Positions 45,387 to 59,345 are shown, counted from the first letter of the stretch. The stretch: 64,000 nucleotides of DNA from Begonia masoniana (GCA_022432975.1 CM039511.1:19618557-19682556), one strand, 5' to 3'. Numbers and translations: made by a program. Notes: generated by a model from the letters alone, not told the origin.

Positions 45387-48300
45387 GTCTCGAACTAATG
45401 TGGTCTGCTAAACCTGGACATGAACAAGAAAGTTGCTTTGAAAGAATTGGTTTCCAAGATTGGTGGTATTCTGAGAACCATACTAATGGCGGCCTGGGCA
45501 AAGGCAGAGCCCAGTCTCCACGAGGGGGAGGAAGGAGTGCAGGCTGCGGGTAGGTAGCTCATGCCGCAACCACCCAGAATTTTGTGTTCCTGACACCTGT
45601 ACAAGAGTCAGATCGTCGCGGTATTCCTAGTCTCTCGAATGATCCGTGGGCTACGCTGGTAAATATGCTAAACACTTTGAAAGCACAGTCTTCGTCAATC
45701 GAAAAATTGAGTGGTAAGTTTGATTCTTCCGCTCAATGGATCATCGATACTGTATGCTAAAATGACATGACCAGTAATGCTAGACTATTTAGAAAATTAT
45801 TTGATGTTTCTCCTATTTCTGTTGGGCTGCCTAATGGAAAACAAACAATTGCCACTAAGGAAGGCACAGTTCTTTTGAGCAAAACTATGGTGCTCCATAG
45901 TATTTTATATGTTCTAGATCTTATTTGTAATTTGTTTTTTGTGTCGTATCTTCTTGTCGATCTATCTTATTCTATCACTTTTACTGATAAGCTTTGCATC
46001 GTACAGGACCGTGCATTGAGGACTATGATTGGAGCAAATGAACAATGTGATGGGGTTTATTGGTTTCGTCCTTTGCAACAGCTTCTTGCTTATCAAACAA
46101 CTACGGGAGATAAGAGAAAATTGTGGCATCAAAGGTTGGGACACCTTTATAGAAAAATTGATTTATTTTTACCAGATAGTATTAGAAATACTGGAAATCA
46201 AGATGTTAACGTTACTCATGAACCTTGTGATTTTTGCTTAAGAGACAAACAAACTAGATGTGTGTTTCCTTAGAGTAATAGTAGAGCAAAGAATGTTTTT
46301 GATTTAATCCACTGTGATATATGGGGTGCTTATATTGTGTCTGCTAGTTCTGTTGCTCATTGTTTTTTAACTATTGTTGATGATTGTTCTCAAGCCATAT
46401 GAGTGTACTTGATGTTTGCGAAATCTGAGGTGCCTCAACTTATTCAGGATATTTGTAAAATGGTTAAAACTCAATTTGATAAGCATGTTAAAATTCTACG
46501 GAGTGATAATGGAAAAGAATTTACATGTACCCATCAGTTTTATGCTGACAATGGTGTTATTCATCAAACTTCTTGTGTTGATACTCTACAAAAAAATGGG
46601 AGGGTAGAACAGAAACATAGATATATTCTTAATGTGGGTCGTGCATTTCTTTTTCAAGCTAATTTTCCCATTAATTTTTGGGGTGAGACTATATTAACGG
46701 TTGCTTATGTCATCAACCGAACTCCTACTCCATTGCTTGATAATAAAATGCCACATGAAATTTTCTTTGGTTCACCTCGTAAATATGATGTCATTCGTGT
46801 ATTCAGTTGTCTTTGTTTTGTCAAAAATCAACCTCATGTGAAGGATAAGTTTGACACTTGCTCTCGTAAATGTGTGTTTTCTGGATATCCGTTTGGTAAA
46901 AAGGGGGTGGCGTTTGTATGATTTAGAGAAACATGTGTTCTTTACATCTTGAAATGTTGTTTTTTGTGAACAACAATTTCCTTTTGCCAATAATGTCTCC
47001 TTGCCTAATACTGGAGAAGTATTCGAAAAAAAAGAATATTATGACATTTCAACATGTTTTGAGGATACTCCTTTAGCAAGGGGGAGTGAGGAACCATTGA
47101 CTATGACAAACGATATTGATAATGCAGTTGTACAGCAGGTTCTCCCAACTGTGAATTATGACTTGGAAGAAAATGTTCAATACGAAACTAGTCGAAATAA
47201 AGAAACCCTCTAGTAAACTCCAGGATTTCATCACCAACATTGTTCGTGTTATAAACCCTGTCACATCATTGATCACTGCTCCGTCAAAGTCCTCAGGTAC
47301 TCCTTATCTCATTGCTTATTATGTAAATTGTCATAAGTTTTCTGTGAGACACACCTATTTTTTCGTAGCAATTACTGCAGGCTCTGAACCCACCTCCTTT
47401 AAAAAAGCGATTAAGGATCCTTGTTGGCGGAAAGCAATGCAAGAAGAAATAGATACACTTGAGAGAAATGAGACGTGGACTTTAGAAGATCTTCCACCTG
47501 GGAAGAAAGTTATTGGGTGTAAGTGGGTCTATAAAATCAAGTATCAATCTAATGATACAATTGAAAGATTAAAGGGGTGACTAGTAGTGTTCAGGAATCG
47601 ACGAATTCTCAGAATTGACTTTAATAAAACATTTGCCCCCATCGCTAAAATGGTCACTGTTCGTACGTTTTTGGCTATAGTTGTGGCAAGAAATAGGGAA
47701 CTGCACAAGATGAATGTGCATAATGTTTTTCTTCATGGAGATCTTGATGAGGAGGTATATATGCAACTCCCTCTTGGTTTTAAATCTGCTGCTTCGACTA
47801 AAGTGTGTGGATTACGTAAGTCTTTATATGGTCTTCGACAAGCGCCTAGGAATTGATTTGCTAAACTCTCAACTATCTTAAAGGATAATGGTTTTCAACA
47901 ATCTTATGTTGATTACTCATTATTTAGCTACACCAAGGATGATGTTGTTTTACATGTCCCTGTATATGTGGATGACATTATAATCACAGGTTCATCTTCT
48001 TTTGCAATCAGAAAATTCAAGTAACATCTCAGTCAGAGATTTCATATGAAAAACTTGGGTACTCTCAAGTATTTTCTCAGTATTGAAGTCACACATGGAA
48101 AGGATGGTTTGTTTCTTTCACAACGTAAGTATGTCCTTGACATTATAATTGAGATCGGCTTTCTTAGAGCTCGTCCTGCTTCTACACCCATGGAACAGAA
48201 CCACCATCTCTCTACCATCAATGGTGTCGCCTTTGAGTATCCAGAGAAGTATTGACGACTCGTAGGTCGCCTAATCTACTCAACGATTACCCAACTTGAG

Positions 48301-48840
48301 TTGTGCTACTCCGTTCATATATTAGCACAGTTTATGGGTGATCCTCGTGTTGAACATTGGGACGCAGCTTTGAGAGTTATGTGGTATTTAAAAGGTTGTG
48401 CTGGACAGGGTATTCTGCTGCGTGGGGAGAGTAACTTTCATATCTATGTTTTTTGTGATAGTGATTGGGCAAGTTGTCCTCTGACTCGAAAATCATTAAC
48501 TGGTTACTTTGTTCTTCTAGGCTCTTCTCCTATCTCTTGGAAAACAATAAAACAGCGAACTGTTTATCGATCTTCTGCAGAAGCTGAGTATAGATCTATG
48601 GCCACTACTACTTGTGAGTTAAAATTGTTGACGTCATTTTTAGCATGTTTTGGGAACAACATAAGCATCCTATACGATTGTTTTGTGATAGTCAAACTCC
48701 TCTTTATATAGTGGCTAATCCAGTTTTCCATAAACAAACAAAACATATAGAAATGGATTGTCATTTTGTTCGTGATGCATTTCAGGATGGAACTATTTCT
48801 GCGTCTCATATTCAGTCTGGTGCTTAGCTAAAAGACATCT
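45387..48840 (+). pseudogene. Copia gag end and pol, many stops
   Basis: In order: CCHC knuckle (CAKPGHEQESCFERIGFQDWW region near 45407), a protease site WIIDT near 45738 without a clean DSGA, GAG-pre-integrase (KLWHQRLGHL and CDFCLRDKQTR near 46120-46255), integrase (LRSDNGKEFTC; KNGRVEQKHRYILNVGRAFL; FGSPRKYDVIRVFSCLCF) at 46403-46921, reverse transcriptase (WRKAMQEEIDTLERNETW; VIGCKWVYKIKYQS; MQLPLGFKS; YVDDIIITGSS near 47965), and RNase H (CDSDWASCPLTRKSLTGYF; SSAEAEYRSMA; TKHIEMDCHFVRD) up to about 48830. Stops and frameshifts split it into at least seven open pieces. Confidence 0.92.
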
Positions 48841-48927
48841 TGACCAAAGCTTTTTAATAAATCTCAATTTTCTTTGCTTCTTAGCAAGTTAGGCATTTGT
48901 GATCTCCATGCTCCAACTTGAGGGACA

Positions 48928-49084
48928 TATTATATTTGTAACTATTATTTTCTAGGAGAGAGTAGCTTATGATGTGCTGCTTTCTAGGTCTTAAGGATAA
49001 TGAGTAGATTCATAGTTTTGTACACTTAAGAGGCTACGGCCAGAAGAGGAAGAAATGAAGAAATGTTCTCTCAATCTTTTGTTA
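48928..49084 (+). repeat. 3' LTR of the plus-strand copia element
   Basis: Partner of 38848-39004; it follows the purine tract 'cttgagggaca'. Confidence 0.87.
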
Positions 49085-49393
49085 GTTATCTAGCGTGGCG
49101 GCGGCTTTTTTGATGGAACAAACGGCGGCAGCGATGTCCCAATGGGTAGAGTGCATGATTAAGAGGAGAAGCAACGTGAAGGACTTTGAAGCCTCTTTCA
49201 ATTGGCTCATCGTTGTCTCGAAAAGCTCTAGTGCTGGCGATGAAGCAACTGTTGACATAAAAACTGTGGTAAGCTGAAATTTTGGTATGTGAATCAAATC
49301 TAAGGGAGATGCTAACTTGACCAAAGTTGCAGCTGACTTCCTTCTTGGCTGTGATTTTGATTTGTTGGCATTGTTGGCGAGAGAGGCCATCAT
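49085..49393 (-). other. Open frame next to the copia insertion, unrecognised
   Basis: The minus strand is open for about 103 codons, with a helical, leucine- and serine-rich translation (LFETTMSQLKEASKSFTLLL; AAAVCSIKKAAATL). It ends exactly at the copia 3' LTR. It could be an exon piece of a host gene broken by the copia element. No splice sites or family assignment are certain. Confidence 0.35.
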
Positions 49394-49550
49394 TCAGGCT
49401 TTGTCATCTTACTTTTATTCAGGTATAGTCATCTCATTGTTGTTCGGCGTAACCATCTTACTTTCGTTCAAACGTAGCCATCTCATTGTCGTTCAAGTGT
49501 AGCCATTTCATTTTCGTTTAGGTTCAATCATCTCATTGTCATTCAGGCTT
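49389..49550. repeat. 27-bp minisatellite
   Basis: About six imperfect units read 'tcatctcattgtcgttcaggtatagc', including variants 'accatcttactttcgttcaaacgtag' and 'agccatttcattttcgtttaggttca'. Confidence 0.8.
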
Positions 49551-51136
49551 TTGCTATCACATATTTTCCGTCAATTTTATCATTTTCATGCACATATAAA
49601 ATGTCCTACCAATTTTATCTTTATACAATTCTATGTCAATACCTAAACATGTATGCTCAAATATCAGAAACATGTAATAAAATAATTATAAGAAAATAAC
49701 ATAGGTTTTGTGATGTAGGGCTATAGTCAAAACGTTGAAAAAGTGAAATTTTCACTTATTTGGATTCCGAGGGCTTAGGGTTATTGAGATTTTTCCAATA
49801 TTTCAATAATGTTCTTCTTAAATAAAATCTTTAGTATTAAATTCCTACTTAAATAAATCCAATTCATAAAGATTTAAGCAGAAATTCCTTACCGGTAAAA
49901 TCTTAGATCGATTCGGTATAATTCGGGACAAAATTTGGGTCAGGTCCGGTTCAGTTGGACCAGATCTTGCCCAGCTGGACCATTTCCGTTCGGCTAGACG
50001 GTTCAGTTTGACTGAACCAGTTCAGTTTGGTTCATAATTAAAATTCCAAACCACTTCTCCTTCTTCCTTCTTCTATTTTGTCGAGAGAGAGAGAGAGAAA
50101 GAGAGAGCGAGCAAAAGAGCGGGGAAGAGAGACGGAACGAGAGGGGAAGAACTTACGTCGATGGTGTTGTCAGTGGTTGTTCATCGTACTGGAGAAGGCT
50201 TGTTGGAGAGTTCGATGGTGGAAGATCGAAGGTAAGATTCTGGCTTAGAGAGGGAGAGAGAGCTGTGGTGATTTCATTCTCCGCCAAGCCTCTCTATTTT
50301 TCAAGAATCAGATTAGTTATCCCTAAAATTTGAGTGTTAGGTTTTGATTTAAGGATTTTGAATTTAAACTTTTGAATTAAACTTTTAACTGTTACAAAAG
50401 CATAGACCAAAAAATAGAATAAAGGAAAAGTGTCTCATGGCCGAGCTTCCAAGATGGGCGAGCACCGAAAATGAATTTTGGTTCAAAAAATACATTAGAG
50501 CAATACATTAGAGCAAACAACCTTTAGAAACCAAGCGAACGACAACTTCAAATGCTCGCTCTTATTTCTAAACTTCCACTTTTAATTTTAACAAAAAAAC
50601 AAACAAGAAGAACGAATTTGTCAACGAACGAGAGTTTAAGAGTTAATTTACAAACAAAATTAATTTAATGATTAGTCTGTCAGTATCTCCTTAGTGTAAT
50701 GATTTATTTTAAACCTTACCCTAATTTTAATTCCCTTAATTACTGGCTTGACCCGATGATATAGACAAAATGACCATTTTAAAAGCAAAACACTTGAATG
50801 AGAAAATTAGAAATATACGATTAAACTAAAACCAATCTTAAATGACGTGGTTAATATCACATTTTACCCAAGCCATTAAATTAGAATTCGCTATCAACAA
50901 TTCATCATCAATAATGAACAAAAGGGAAATTGTATTAAAGCAATCAAAACTAAGGTTTAAAGGGCAGATGTAAAGATGTCTTCCAATTAAGAACAAAAAA
51001 AAAAAAAAGCTCTATAGACGAGACAAGTAGAGGCAGATGCAAGAGATGAGCAATATCCACATTTGAAAGTATGAAGTTTTACATTCTTATCAAGAACAAA
51101 AAATGTCACAAAATGACTAGCTTACCAAACCAAATA
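49551..51136. other. Intergenic region with LTR-like fragment and GA repeat
   Basis: 'tttgtgatgtagggctatag' near 49709 recalls the 'tgtgatgtaggc' segment of the family-C LTRs. The stretch 49925-50035 is rich in 'ggttcagttggaccag'-type words. A GA-rich tract is at 50082-50110. From about 50430 to 51136 the DNA is AT-rich with no gene seen. It is the 3' flank of the otubain gene. Confidence 0.5.
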
Positions 51137-53806
51137 TCACTTTGGGTAGAGAATGTCGTAGTGACCTGGACGGTATAGCAAAGTGATGAACGGATCTTTC
51201 GTTGCAGAGCAAGAAGTAGCATTCGAGAGATCGCCAGATGCAGGCACAAAATCATGGTGATTCACACGGACACCACCACTGGAATCACAAGAGCTTCGAT
51301 CTAGGTACACAACGCGGATAGGCACCCCCAATGCATCCGATATAGCAATGATATGGACGTGATCACTTTCTTCACCCATTGGTTCTACCGACGTATTGCA
51401 AAACTGTCAAAAAAAAGAAATCAAAAATCACGAAACTCTAATCATCCATGCTCCAAATTTCCACTTTTTGAAAACAAGGCAGAAGTGTTAACTTCAAAAG
51501 AGAACAATTTTACGTTTACAACTCATAATTATTCAAGATACAACTATGACAAGTCTATAATACATGAAATAAATAAGAATGGCGCCGCAAACATGTTCTG
51601 AACACTTGAGCTACATCATATCTGCAGTGCTGAAAAATGTTTCACAAAAAATGTGTAAAAACGTCACTAATTTCACAAACCTGCACAACAGTTGCGTTTG
51701 TTAGTCCCATGATAAAAGGTCCAAAAAATTCTGAGCGCTTTTGTATTTCACCAGATGTAACAAATCTGAAAAACATAACAACTAACCTACCAAATTTGTC
51801 AGTATGCAATAAGCACATTAATCAAAAATAAGATATATATGACGACACTCACCATAGTCCGAGCTTGATTGGTCTCTGCTCCTGGATAAAAGCTCTTCAG
51901 GACTGTACATCATAGAAATGCATTAAAATGAAAACAAGCATTCTAGATTCTTGTAACAATATCCTTAACAAAAATATCTGAACAAGTCATCAACCGACCT
52001 TATAGAAGCTTCATTTTCTACAGCAAGAAGGCTTTCCAGCTGCTCAAGAAATAGCTGAAAACCATCCACGTGCAAATAGAGAAACACAATTTTAAGAAAT
52101 GATAATAATAAAGCTCCATTACGAACTATGATCTAAGTCAAGTCATAAAATGAATCACAAATAATGTGTAAATAAAGTGCGCACACACAATAGTCAATCT
52201 CTTCGCTACAATTGAATTTAGATAATATAATCTCAAATCACATCCTTGATATGATTGACAAAAAAAATTAGTCTCATGACATAAATTCTTTACAAGTTAA
52301 CAATTGAATTCCGCTTCTAATGTTAGTTCCCACAAGAAAAGCTTTAATTAAGCAAGAACTATTCAATTCAAGGTAAAAAAAAAAAAAAAAATACTTCAAG
52401 AATATCCAATCAAGCAATTGACTTATCAAAAAAACATATGGTAACTTTTTTTTATTGATGCTTAACTTTTTTTCCATGCCCAATCCTAATAAAAAAAAAT
52501 TAGCTTTTTGGTAAGAAACATGACAGAAACTCTAATCTGCTAACATTTATTTAGCACTCTTTCTCATGCGTATCAAACTTTGATCATAAAAATACAGTTT
52601 ATTTCTCACCCTATACATTAAGGTCAAGTGAAGAATCATATAAGCTCACTAATAGTACGAGAACATTAATTATATGGTCAAATAAGTTTTACCGCAAAAA
52701 AATCTTCAAAGGTAAATTCAGCATAGCCCAGATTCTGAAGTGTTTTTCTACATTGCTCAACCTTAATCTTGATATGCTCAACTTCAGCTCTATCTTGCAA
52801 TTCCAAAATGTGCTCCTGATTAGGTGGCAGGCGTCAAATAAGTGACAGAAGGATAGATAATTTCTTCCTGGGTTCATTAGTACCCATATTACACAACCAC
52901 AAATCTTTCAGGTGTAAGTAGCTTTAAACTTACAAAATAAGAAAACATAAAGCTCCGGAAAAAACAGTTCCCATCTCCACGTGTTCGTCGAATAGCATTA
53001 TATTGGTTACTCAGCAACTGCAATCAAATTACATACAGTTATTTTCAAGTAAAACAGTGTTATTAGAGAATTGATAGAGAACAAATGCAATATAGAAACC
53101 TTTATTTTCTCTAGCAAAATAGGACTGCCCGATTGATATTCATTTTCCAGTGTAGAAAGTGGCTCCTGCAGTTGTGCTAAAGAAAAATTCATGAGCGAAT
53201 ATCACTCAGGTAAGGTTTTAAGAATTTTTAATAAGTCAAATGCCAAAACCGCTGGCTGTGAAGAAGAAAAAAGTAGCTTTGAAACAAATAAATTTGATGT
53301 TAGAATTAACGAGTAGCATAAAGTAATAAAACTTAAAAATGTAATTGGTTTCATCCTTTCTCTAGTTTTGAAATAATTTTAGACAATCTAAAACAATTTT
53401 GTGACTAAAGGGTACAAAATCATATTGATGCATAGACTTCTTCAAATAGTAAAAAGGATCACAACCAAAAGCACGAAGGAAACAGAAAAGGAACAATAGT
53501 GAAATTCCCAAAACATTGGAAAGAAAGTAAAATTCAGAACATCAAACCAAAGTCCATAAAAAAATACATGCATACGGTGGAAAAAAAAGAAGCATGAAAT
53601 GAACAGCGTGACATTAAAACATAATCCAAGTAACTTGCCTTATCACCAACAAATGGGATTTTCTCAGCTTCCTCAGCCCGAAGTGCCGATTGCTGCTGCA
53701 CAATATCGTCATCCACAAAACTTTCCCAACTATCAAAATTGGGTGTCGACATGGATGATTCAAACTCCTTTTCTTTTTCTGCTAGAGGACCTTCCTGATT
53801 CTGCAT
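51137..53806 (-). CDS. OTUB1: Otubain-like deubiquitinating cysteine protease
   Basis: Eight coding exons on minus: 53639-53806, 53100-53165, 52934-53017, 52693-52815, 51999-52054, 51853-51902, 51681-51781 and 51137-51403. They join in frame to about 304 residues, close to other plant otubains, with no stop. Otubains (peptidase family C65) cleave ubiquitin chains in cytosol and nucleus. The active site is visible: RGDGNCFFR gives Asp93 and Cys96, and PGHYDILYP at the end gives His297. Other family signatures are SGSPILLEKIK, CRKTLQNLGY, FEDFFALFLEQLE, SRSRDQSSSDY and VEPMGEESDHVHI. The start is the ATG at 53806 (MQNQEG), right after a likely UTR intron. The first coding intron uses GC-AG (donor GCAAGT at 53638); the others are GT-AG. 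The gene looks intact and is probably expressed. Confidence 0.95.
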
Positions 53807-53823
53807 TTTATGAAAACGTCCTT
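53807..53823 (-). other. 5' leader part of otubain exon 2
   Basis: The acceptor AG at 53824-53825 (minus 'actagtctag') would leave 17 leader bases before the ATG. Inferred from splice consensus only. Confidence 0.5.
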
Positions 53824-55920
53824 CTAGACTAGTAGTCTCAAATCAAGAAAGAAAGGAGAATTTGGCCTCTCTCTGGAGCTACAACCTGTTCAAAAAGCTT
53901 GTCTTTTTAGAGTTGCACATTCAGTTGTCTTTTTAGGGATGCACATTCCATTGAACACAAAATAGTAATATTGCCCAAACAATATAGAATGCACATACAA
54001 AAAAACTTGACACAGTTAGGAGAACTATGGTCAAGAACTAATCTAATGTGAAAGTAAAATATGGTCAAGAAATAATCTAAAGTGAAAAATTAATTGAGGC
54101 GGGCTAGAAGAGCAAAATGTTAGGGACAATATAATGAGTGGAGAGATATAGAAATAAAAAAATTATGGAGAACTAGAAAAAACAGAGAGAGAGAGACTTA
54201 GAGAGAGAATATATAAGGGAGAGAGTAATATCAATTCAATAAACAAGCCTCTTTAACAGCATAACCTCATGGTTGAGTTATGGACGTCAAGAAAATATCC
54301 TAGCTAAGAATCAAACAAATAAAGATACTAAAATACCTGTATAAGAAGGAACTAATAAATAACAACCTAAATTGCCTTTAAACGTCATGAACCTTAATAT
54401 AATGTCTATTCTCTTCATAGGCAGTACACTAATTTCCACATTCCTCATCAGTAACGCAAGATAATTATTTAACCAATTATATGTTAACCACGCCTACATA
54501 GATTGAGTGTAAGCCACTGAAGTAGCATGTCATGTGCCTCAGGTCAGGTCCTTCTTCATGCTTATCGCTTACAGTAAATGAAAATATGTCTAGTGATATA
54601 AATTTGATAGGCCACCATTAACAAATAATAGAGTGCCTAAATAAATAGTTGTTATAATTAGCATTACCTGGGGTGGTTATTGTAACTATTGGATAGTTAG
54701 GAATTAGTAGTTAAAGGGGAGAGAAAATAGTTAGGGGATATCGAGTATTCTGTGAGGAGAAATCAGGGAAATTCTAGGGTCTCGAAGGTCGAGTGTGTGA
54801 TTGAGTGTCCTAATTATAGAGGAGAAAATCTGTAACTCTATGAATTTCTTAAATAAGAGTGAAGTTACTATTACAATTTTAATGTTATTATTCTTCCACA
54901 ATCCACGATTCATAAGAACCTAAAGATTATTCAATGGGGGAATCTTAATCAATTCAGCATTCTATTTGTCATGCATCAATGATACTCTAACAATGTAGGC
55001 AAAATATGGCTGTCCAATCAGTAAAACATTCCATGCTTTAATTTCTCAGATTCATGGGAGAAACTTGGTTAGCCTTCTATACAATGTTGAATCAGAACAC
55101 TTTCGAGAACTATAAGTACTCCAAAGATCAGTTCAAGTAAGTCCAGCTAATCACCAGTTTAGTAGTGGATTGATTTTCTGACAAAATACAGAAATGACTT
55201 GGCCGATCACAGGATGGAAAAGGTTTGGTAGTGCGTGTTGATAGAGAGAGCACAAAATATCTAGAAAATGAGGAGAAAGTCTTTCTAGAAGTTCGGTGCC
55301 CAAAAATTTACTGGAAACGAGGTGAATCTAATAACTATGACAATGGAATAAAAAAGATGCGTGCAAAACTACAAGCTCGCTGTGTAGATAAGCAAGAAAA
55401 CAGGATAACACTCCGAGAAAAAAAAAAAAAAAACTGAAGAGAAAGAGAGAGCGTGTAACTAGTAAGGAATCGAGAGCAATGTTGCTTTCATTTTTATTTT
55501 ATTGTTTGATCTGCGGGACGGCGATGCTGCGCCATAAATCTCACTGAGGCGTCGAATCAATCTTCATTTTCCGTCAAAGAAATCCCAATGCCAGTCTAAT
55601 GCTCGACAAGAAATAACAGAAACGTGGAAGCCTCAACTTAACGAATCTCCAGTGCAAGTAAATCGCCACCTGAACGCTAAGACTGCTTCTGACGGCATCT
55701 CAAACAGATGTAGCATTCGTGATGAGAGTTTTATGATAGCTTAGCGGTTTTCCAGAACAAAGACTAAGAACGAATCAGTTATAGAACCCTAAAACACCAT
55801 ATCAGGCTCAAATACACAACCTCACTGCTAAATAAATGGCGAAAACTTTACACCAAAAACGGAAATCAAGGAAAGCGCAAAGCAATAGAAGTAGTAGAAG
55901 AAAGTTCAATCAGCAATTAC
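53824..55920 (-). other. Long first intron of the otubain gene
   Basis: About 2.1 kb between the likely leader exon and the ATG exon. It holds a GA-rich patch (54184-54215), an LTR-like piece near 54668-54900 and an open frame at 55225-55437 that I do not support as a gene. A second leader exon somewhere near 55480-55700 cannot be excluded. Confidence 0.5.
54668..54900. mobile_element. Possible small solo LTR or TRIM in the otubain intron
   Basis: 'ggttattgtaactattggatagttagg' through 'gtaactctatgaatttcttaaataagagtgaagt' and a 3' 'attattcttccacaatccacg' resemble the short copia-type LTRs of this window, including a polyadenylation-like part. No target duplication or partner was found. Confidence 0.35.
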
Positions 55921-56043
55921 CTGATAAGGTTGATCGCTTCAGGAAGTCAAGATCCAGTACTCTGAAGCCAAAATTAGGGCAGTGAATTCCAAATTCCACC
56001 CTAGCTAAACACCATGGGAGTGAGGTGAGATCACAAGAGGGAA
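55921..56043 (-). other. Likely 5' UTR exon of the otubain gene
   Basis: On minus, a donor GTAATTGC follows at 55920. The exon would hold the leader from around 56040 down to 55921. Upstream (56044-56160) is AT-rich promoter-like DNA. Support is limited to the splice signal and position. Confidence 0.45.
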
Positions 56044-56675
56044 GAGTCGTCATAAACTTATTGCTGAAATTACCTAATACCCATCCCACGTCCTTTTGTC
56101 ATGTGGGCCTTCTTTGCCTCTCGATAAATCACCTCCAATAATTAATAATAATAAATTTACACTATAATTTTATTTTTACGTGAAATTTATTAATTAAATA
56201 ATATATTATTTTATTTATTTATAGTTTATTTTAATTATTATACTAATTAATAAAAATTATGTAAACACAAAAATAATAAAATTGAAGTGTAAAATTAGAG
56301 CGTAAAACTAATCTTATTCCTTAAAAAATTTGAAAAAAAAAATTAAAGCTAGTAAATTAAAGTTCATTTATTAACACTTTCATTAGCTTGATTAGTTTAA
56401 AAATTATATTATATTTATTCTGTAAATTTATATTCTGATGCGTAAATATTGATTAGTTTAATTAATATAATAAATTATAAATAATTAAAATAAATTATTA
56501 ATTATACAGATTAATGTTAGACACGTAAAAGAATAAGATTAGAAAGTAAATCTAACATTATTCTTAGTTTAATTTATTAAATTCTTAGATTAAAATTCAC
56601 TTATACTAATTAACACGCTCCATTGCTTGATTAATTTTGTTTTGGTCCATCAAGGAGCTTAATTGTTCTACATCT
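56044..56675. other. AT-rich intergenic DNA upstream of the otubain gene
   Basis: Very AT-rich with many 'taattaataataataaa'-like words. No gene, LTR end or clear regulatory element could be assigned; the otubain promoter should lie at its left edge. Confidence 0.5.
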
Positions 56676-57101
56676 CGAGATGCAAGCAAATGATTACATT
56701 ATCGATTATGATTCGTACCTGCACTTGGTAATATCTCAAGATTACTATTGGATAAATTATACTTTATTCTGTTTTATTATTCTTCTTAGTTATACAATCT
56801 TTTGTAATCGTTATTGGTTCGTCCATGTAATTGCTTCATTTTTTAATAAAATAGTGAGTAAATTGCAGTTTGGACATAACGTAGACACATCTAATTATTT
56901 TTTTTTTGAACAAATTAAATCATAATGTTTTCACTCTAAGCAATTTAGCTAATGTAGTTAGTGGTCAAATCTTCCAAGTGAGATGCATATGGCAAAAATT
57001 TATTCCAAAAATACCCCTAAAACTTATTATGAGAAAAACTAATAGAATTCTGGGATATAGGTGGACATATTTTGGAATATTTAACAACTAAATTAATAGT
57101 A
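56676..57101. repeat. Left copy of a 0.4-kb duplicated segment
   Basis: The text from 'attacattatcgattatgattcgtacctgcactt' to 'ggaatatttaacaacta' recurs at 57697-58111 in the same orientation. The second half (from 'gacataacgtagacacatc') is identical; the first half differs by several one- to three-base indels. Confidence 0.93.
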
Positions 57102-57192
57102 TGGGATATATTGCTCACAATCAATACGTTAGACTTTAATTTATTCCAAAAAATATTTTGAGTGGCCTACATATTATTTTTCATGCGCTAGA

Positions 57193-58111
<919 letters not shown>

Positions 58112-58373
58112 TATTATTATTAGAGAATTAAATCTCATAAATCTGAAATTTTATAACATTCAAAACTTGTTTAGTAAAATTCATAACATCCTTTTAAATA
58201 GTGCTTCAAAGTATAAACTTGAAGAAATAAGGTAGCTTAAGAAAATAAACAATTACAAATAAAATATGTAACAGAAAGAAATTAGGACGAAACACGTTTG
58301 TCATACTTCTCGTTTAAGAATAGTTTCAATTCATTCTTTGCAATCAATGGTCTCACAACTTGTTCTTGCACGC

Positions 58374-58404
<31 letters not shown>

Positions 58405-58474
58405 CGTAACTAGATTTTTTGACTGAACTCTTAGGCTCGGCTAATTTAAATCAATAGGTTTGGTAAGTCAGACT
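58112..58474. other. Non-coding DNA left of the copia element
   Basis: AT-rich, with a 27-base A run at 58374-58400. No gene or element end was found apart from the copia LTR that begins at 58475. Confidence 0.55.
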
Positions 58475-58925
58475 TGTTAATTAGATCTCTAGAATTACTG
58501 AATCCCAAACAAAATCACACCAGAGAATCACAGATCTGTTCTTGATTAAATATAAAGAGGAAAGCGGAAGCGTACTTGAATCTTTAGCCATGACTAATCG
58601 TGGTTTTGATCTTCCAGAATGTAGATTTCCTTAGGGTTTCCAAAACTCTCTCTGTTGATGGGGATACGAAGAGATACCTTTTCACTTTATATTTGGGGAC
58701 CATAACCTAATTGCCTATTTAAAGCAATTATAAAACTTTTGCCTATTTCTAATTTGGCCCCTTCATCAAATTAGAAATTCCACATATGGTATCCACAATA
58801 AATATTCATGACATTTATGCCCTAAGTCAAATTCCTTATTTCAAAATAGACCACATAATATTTGACTTAATATAATTGATGACCATATACATTCATTTAT
58901 ATATAAGTGTCCCAAAATTCTAACA
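58475..58925 (-). repeat. 3' LTR of the right-hand copia element
   Basis: 451 bp with TG...CA ends, deduced from the adjacent purine tract and the terminal dinucleotides. The partner LTR is outside the window, so the outer end is less certain. Confidence 0.75.
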
Positions 58926-59345
58926 ATCTCCCACTGGACACATATAATATAATGAATGTTATATCCTTAGTGTGCACATGTGTTGTCATCAAATCTGAGG
59001 ACATTCTGAACAATCTCGTCCATTAATCATATTGACATAGGATCAAAGCGGTCTTCGTTGTATCAATCACAACTAAACCCATCAATGGTCACGTACATCA
59101 ACATGACTAAATGACATAGATCAATCATGAATTAGTGGCATGAAAATTACATGCAAGGTGATCTTTTCATGTCAATTTTCAACTGGTCCTACTTAACTTT
59201 AGTGAGATCAAACTTTAAACATAATTGTACAAAGTGTAATGAACTGAATAATACTTCATTTCTGATCAGAATAAAAATATATAAATAACTGTCTATAAAA
59301 CAAGCAAACTGAAAAAAATAACCAAACTACAAACTCCCACTCAAA

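Larger units (their letters stand above)
38848..49084 (+). mobile_element. Ty1/copia element with two nested solo gypsy LTRs
   Basis: The LTRs are 38848-39004 and 48928-49084, each 157 bp, sharing 'attattttctagg', 'tagcttatgatgtgctgctt' and 'ctacggccagaagaggaaga'. Right after the 5' LTR comes TGGTATCAGAG (39005-39015), the initiator methionine tRNA site. 'caacttgagggaca' before the 3' LTR is the purine tract. Flanks CTTAT (38843-38847) and GTTAT (49085-49089) may be a mutated duplication. Two solo LTRs are embedded: 39141-41716 (in the leader) and 42839-45386 (in gag). Without them the element is about 5.1 kb, with gag and pol in many broken frames, so it is not autonomous. Confidence 0.92.

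Noticed and set aside
51353..51601. A plus-strand frame overlapping the last otubain exon
   Set aside because: It is antisense to a well-supported conserved exon.
55225..55437. A lysine-rich 71-codon frame in the otubain first intron
   Set aside because: No conserved motif, ends in a poly-A run and lies on the opposite strand inside an intron.
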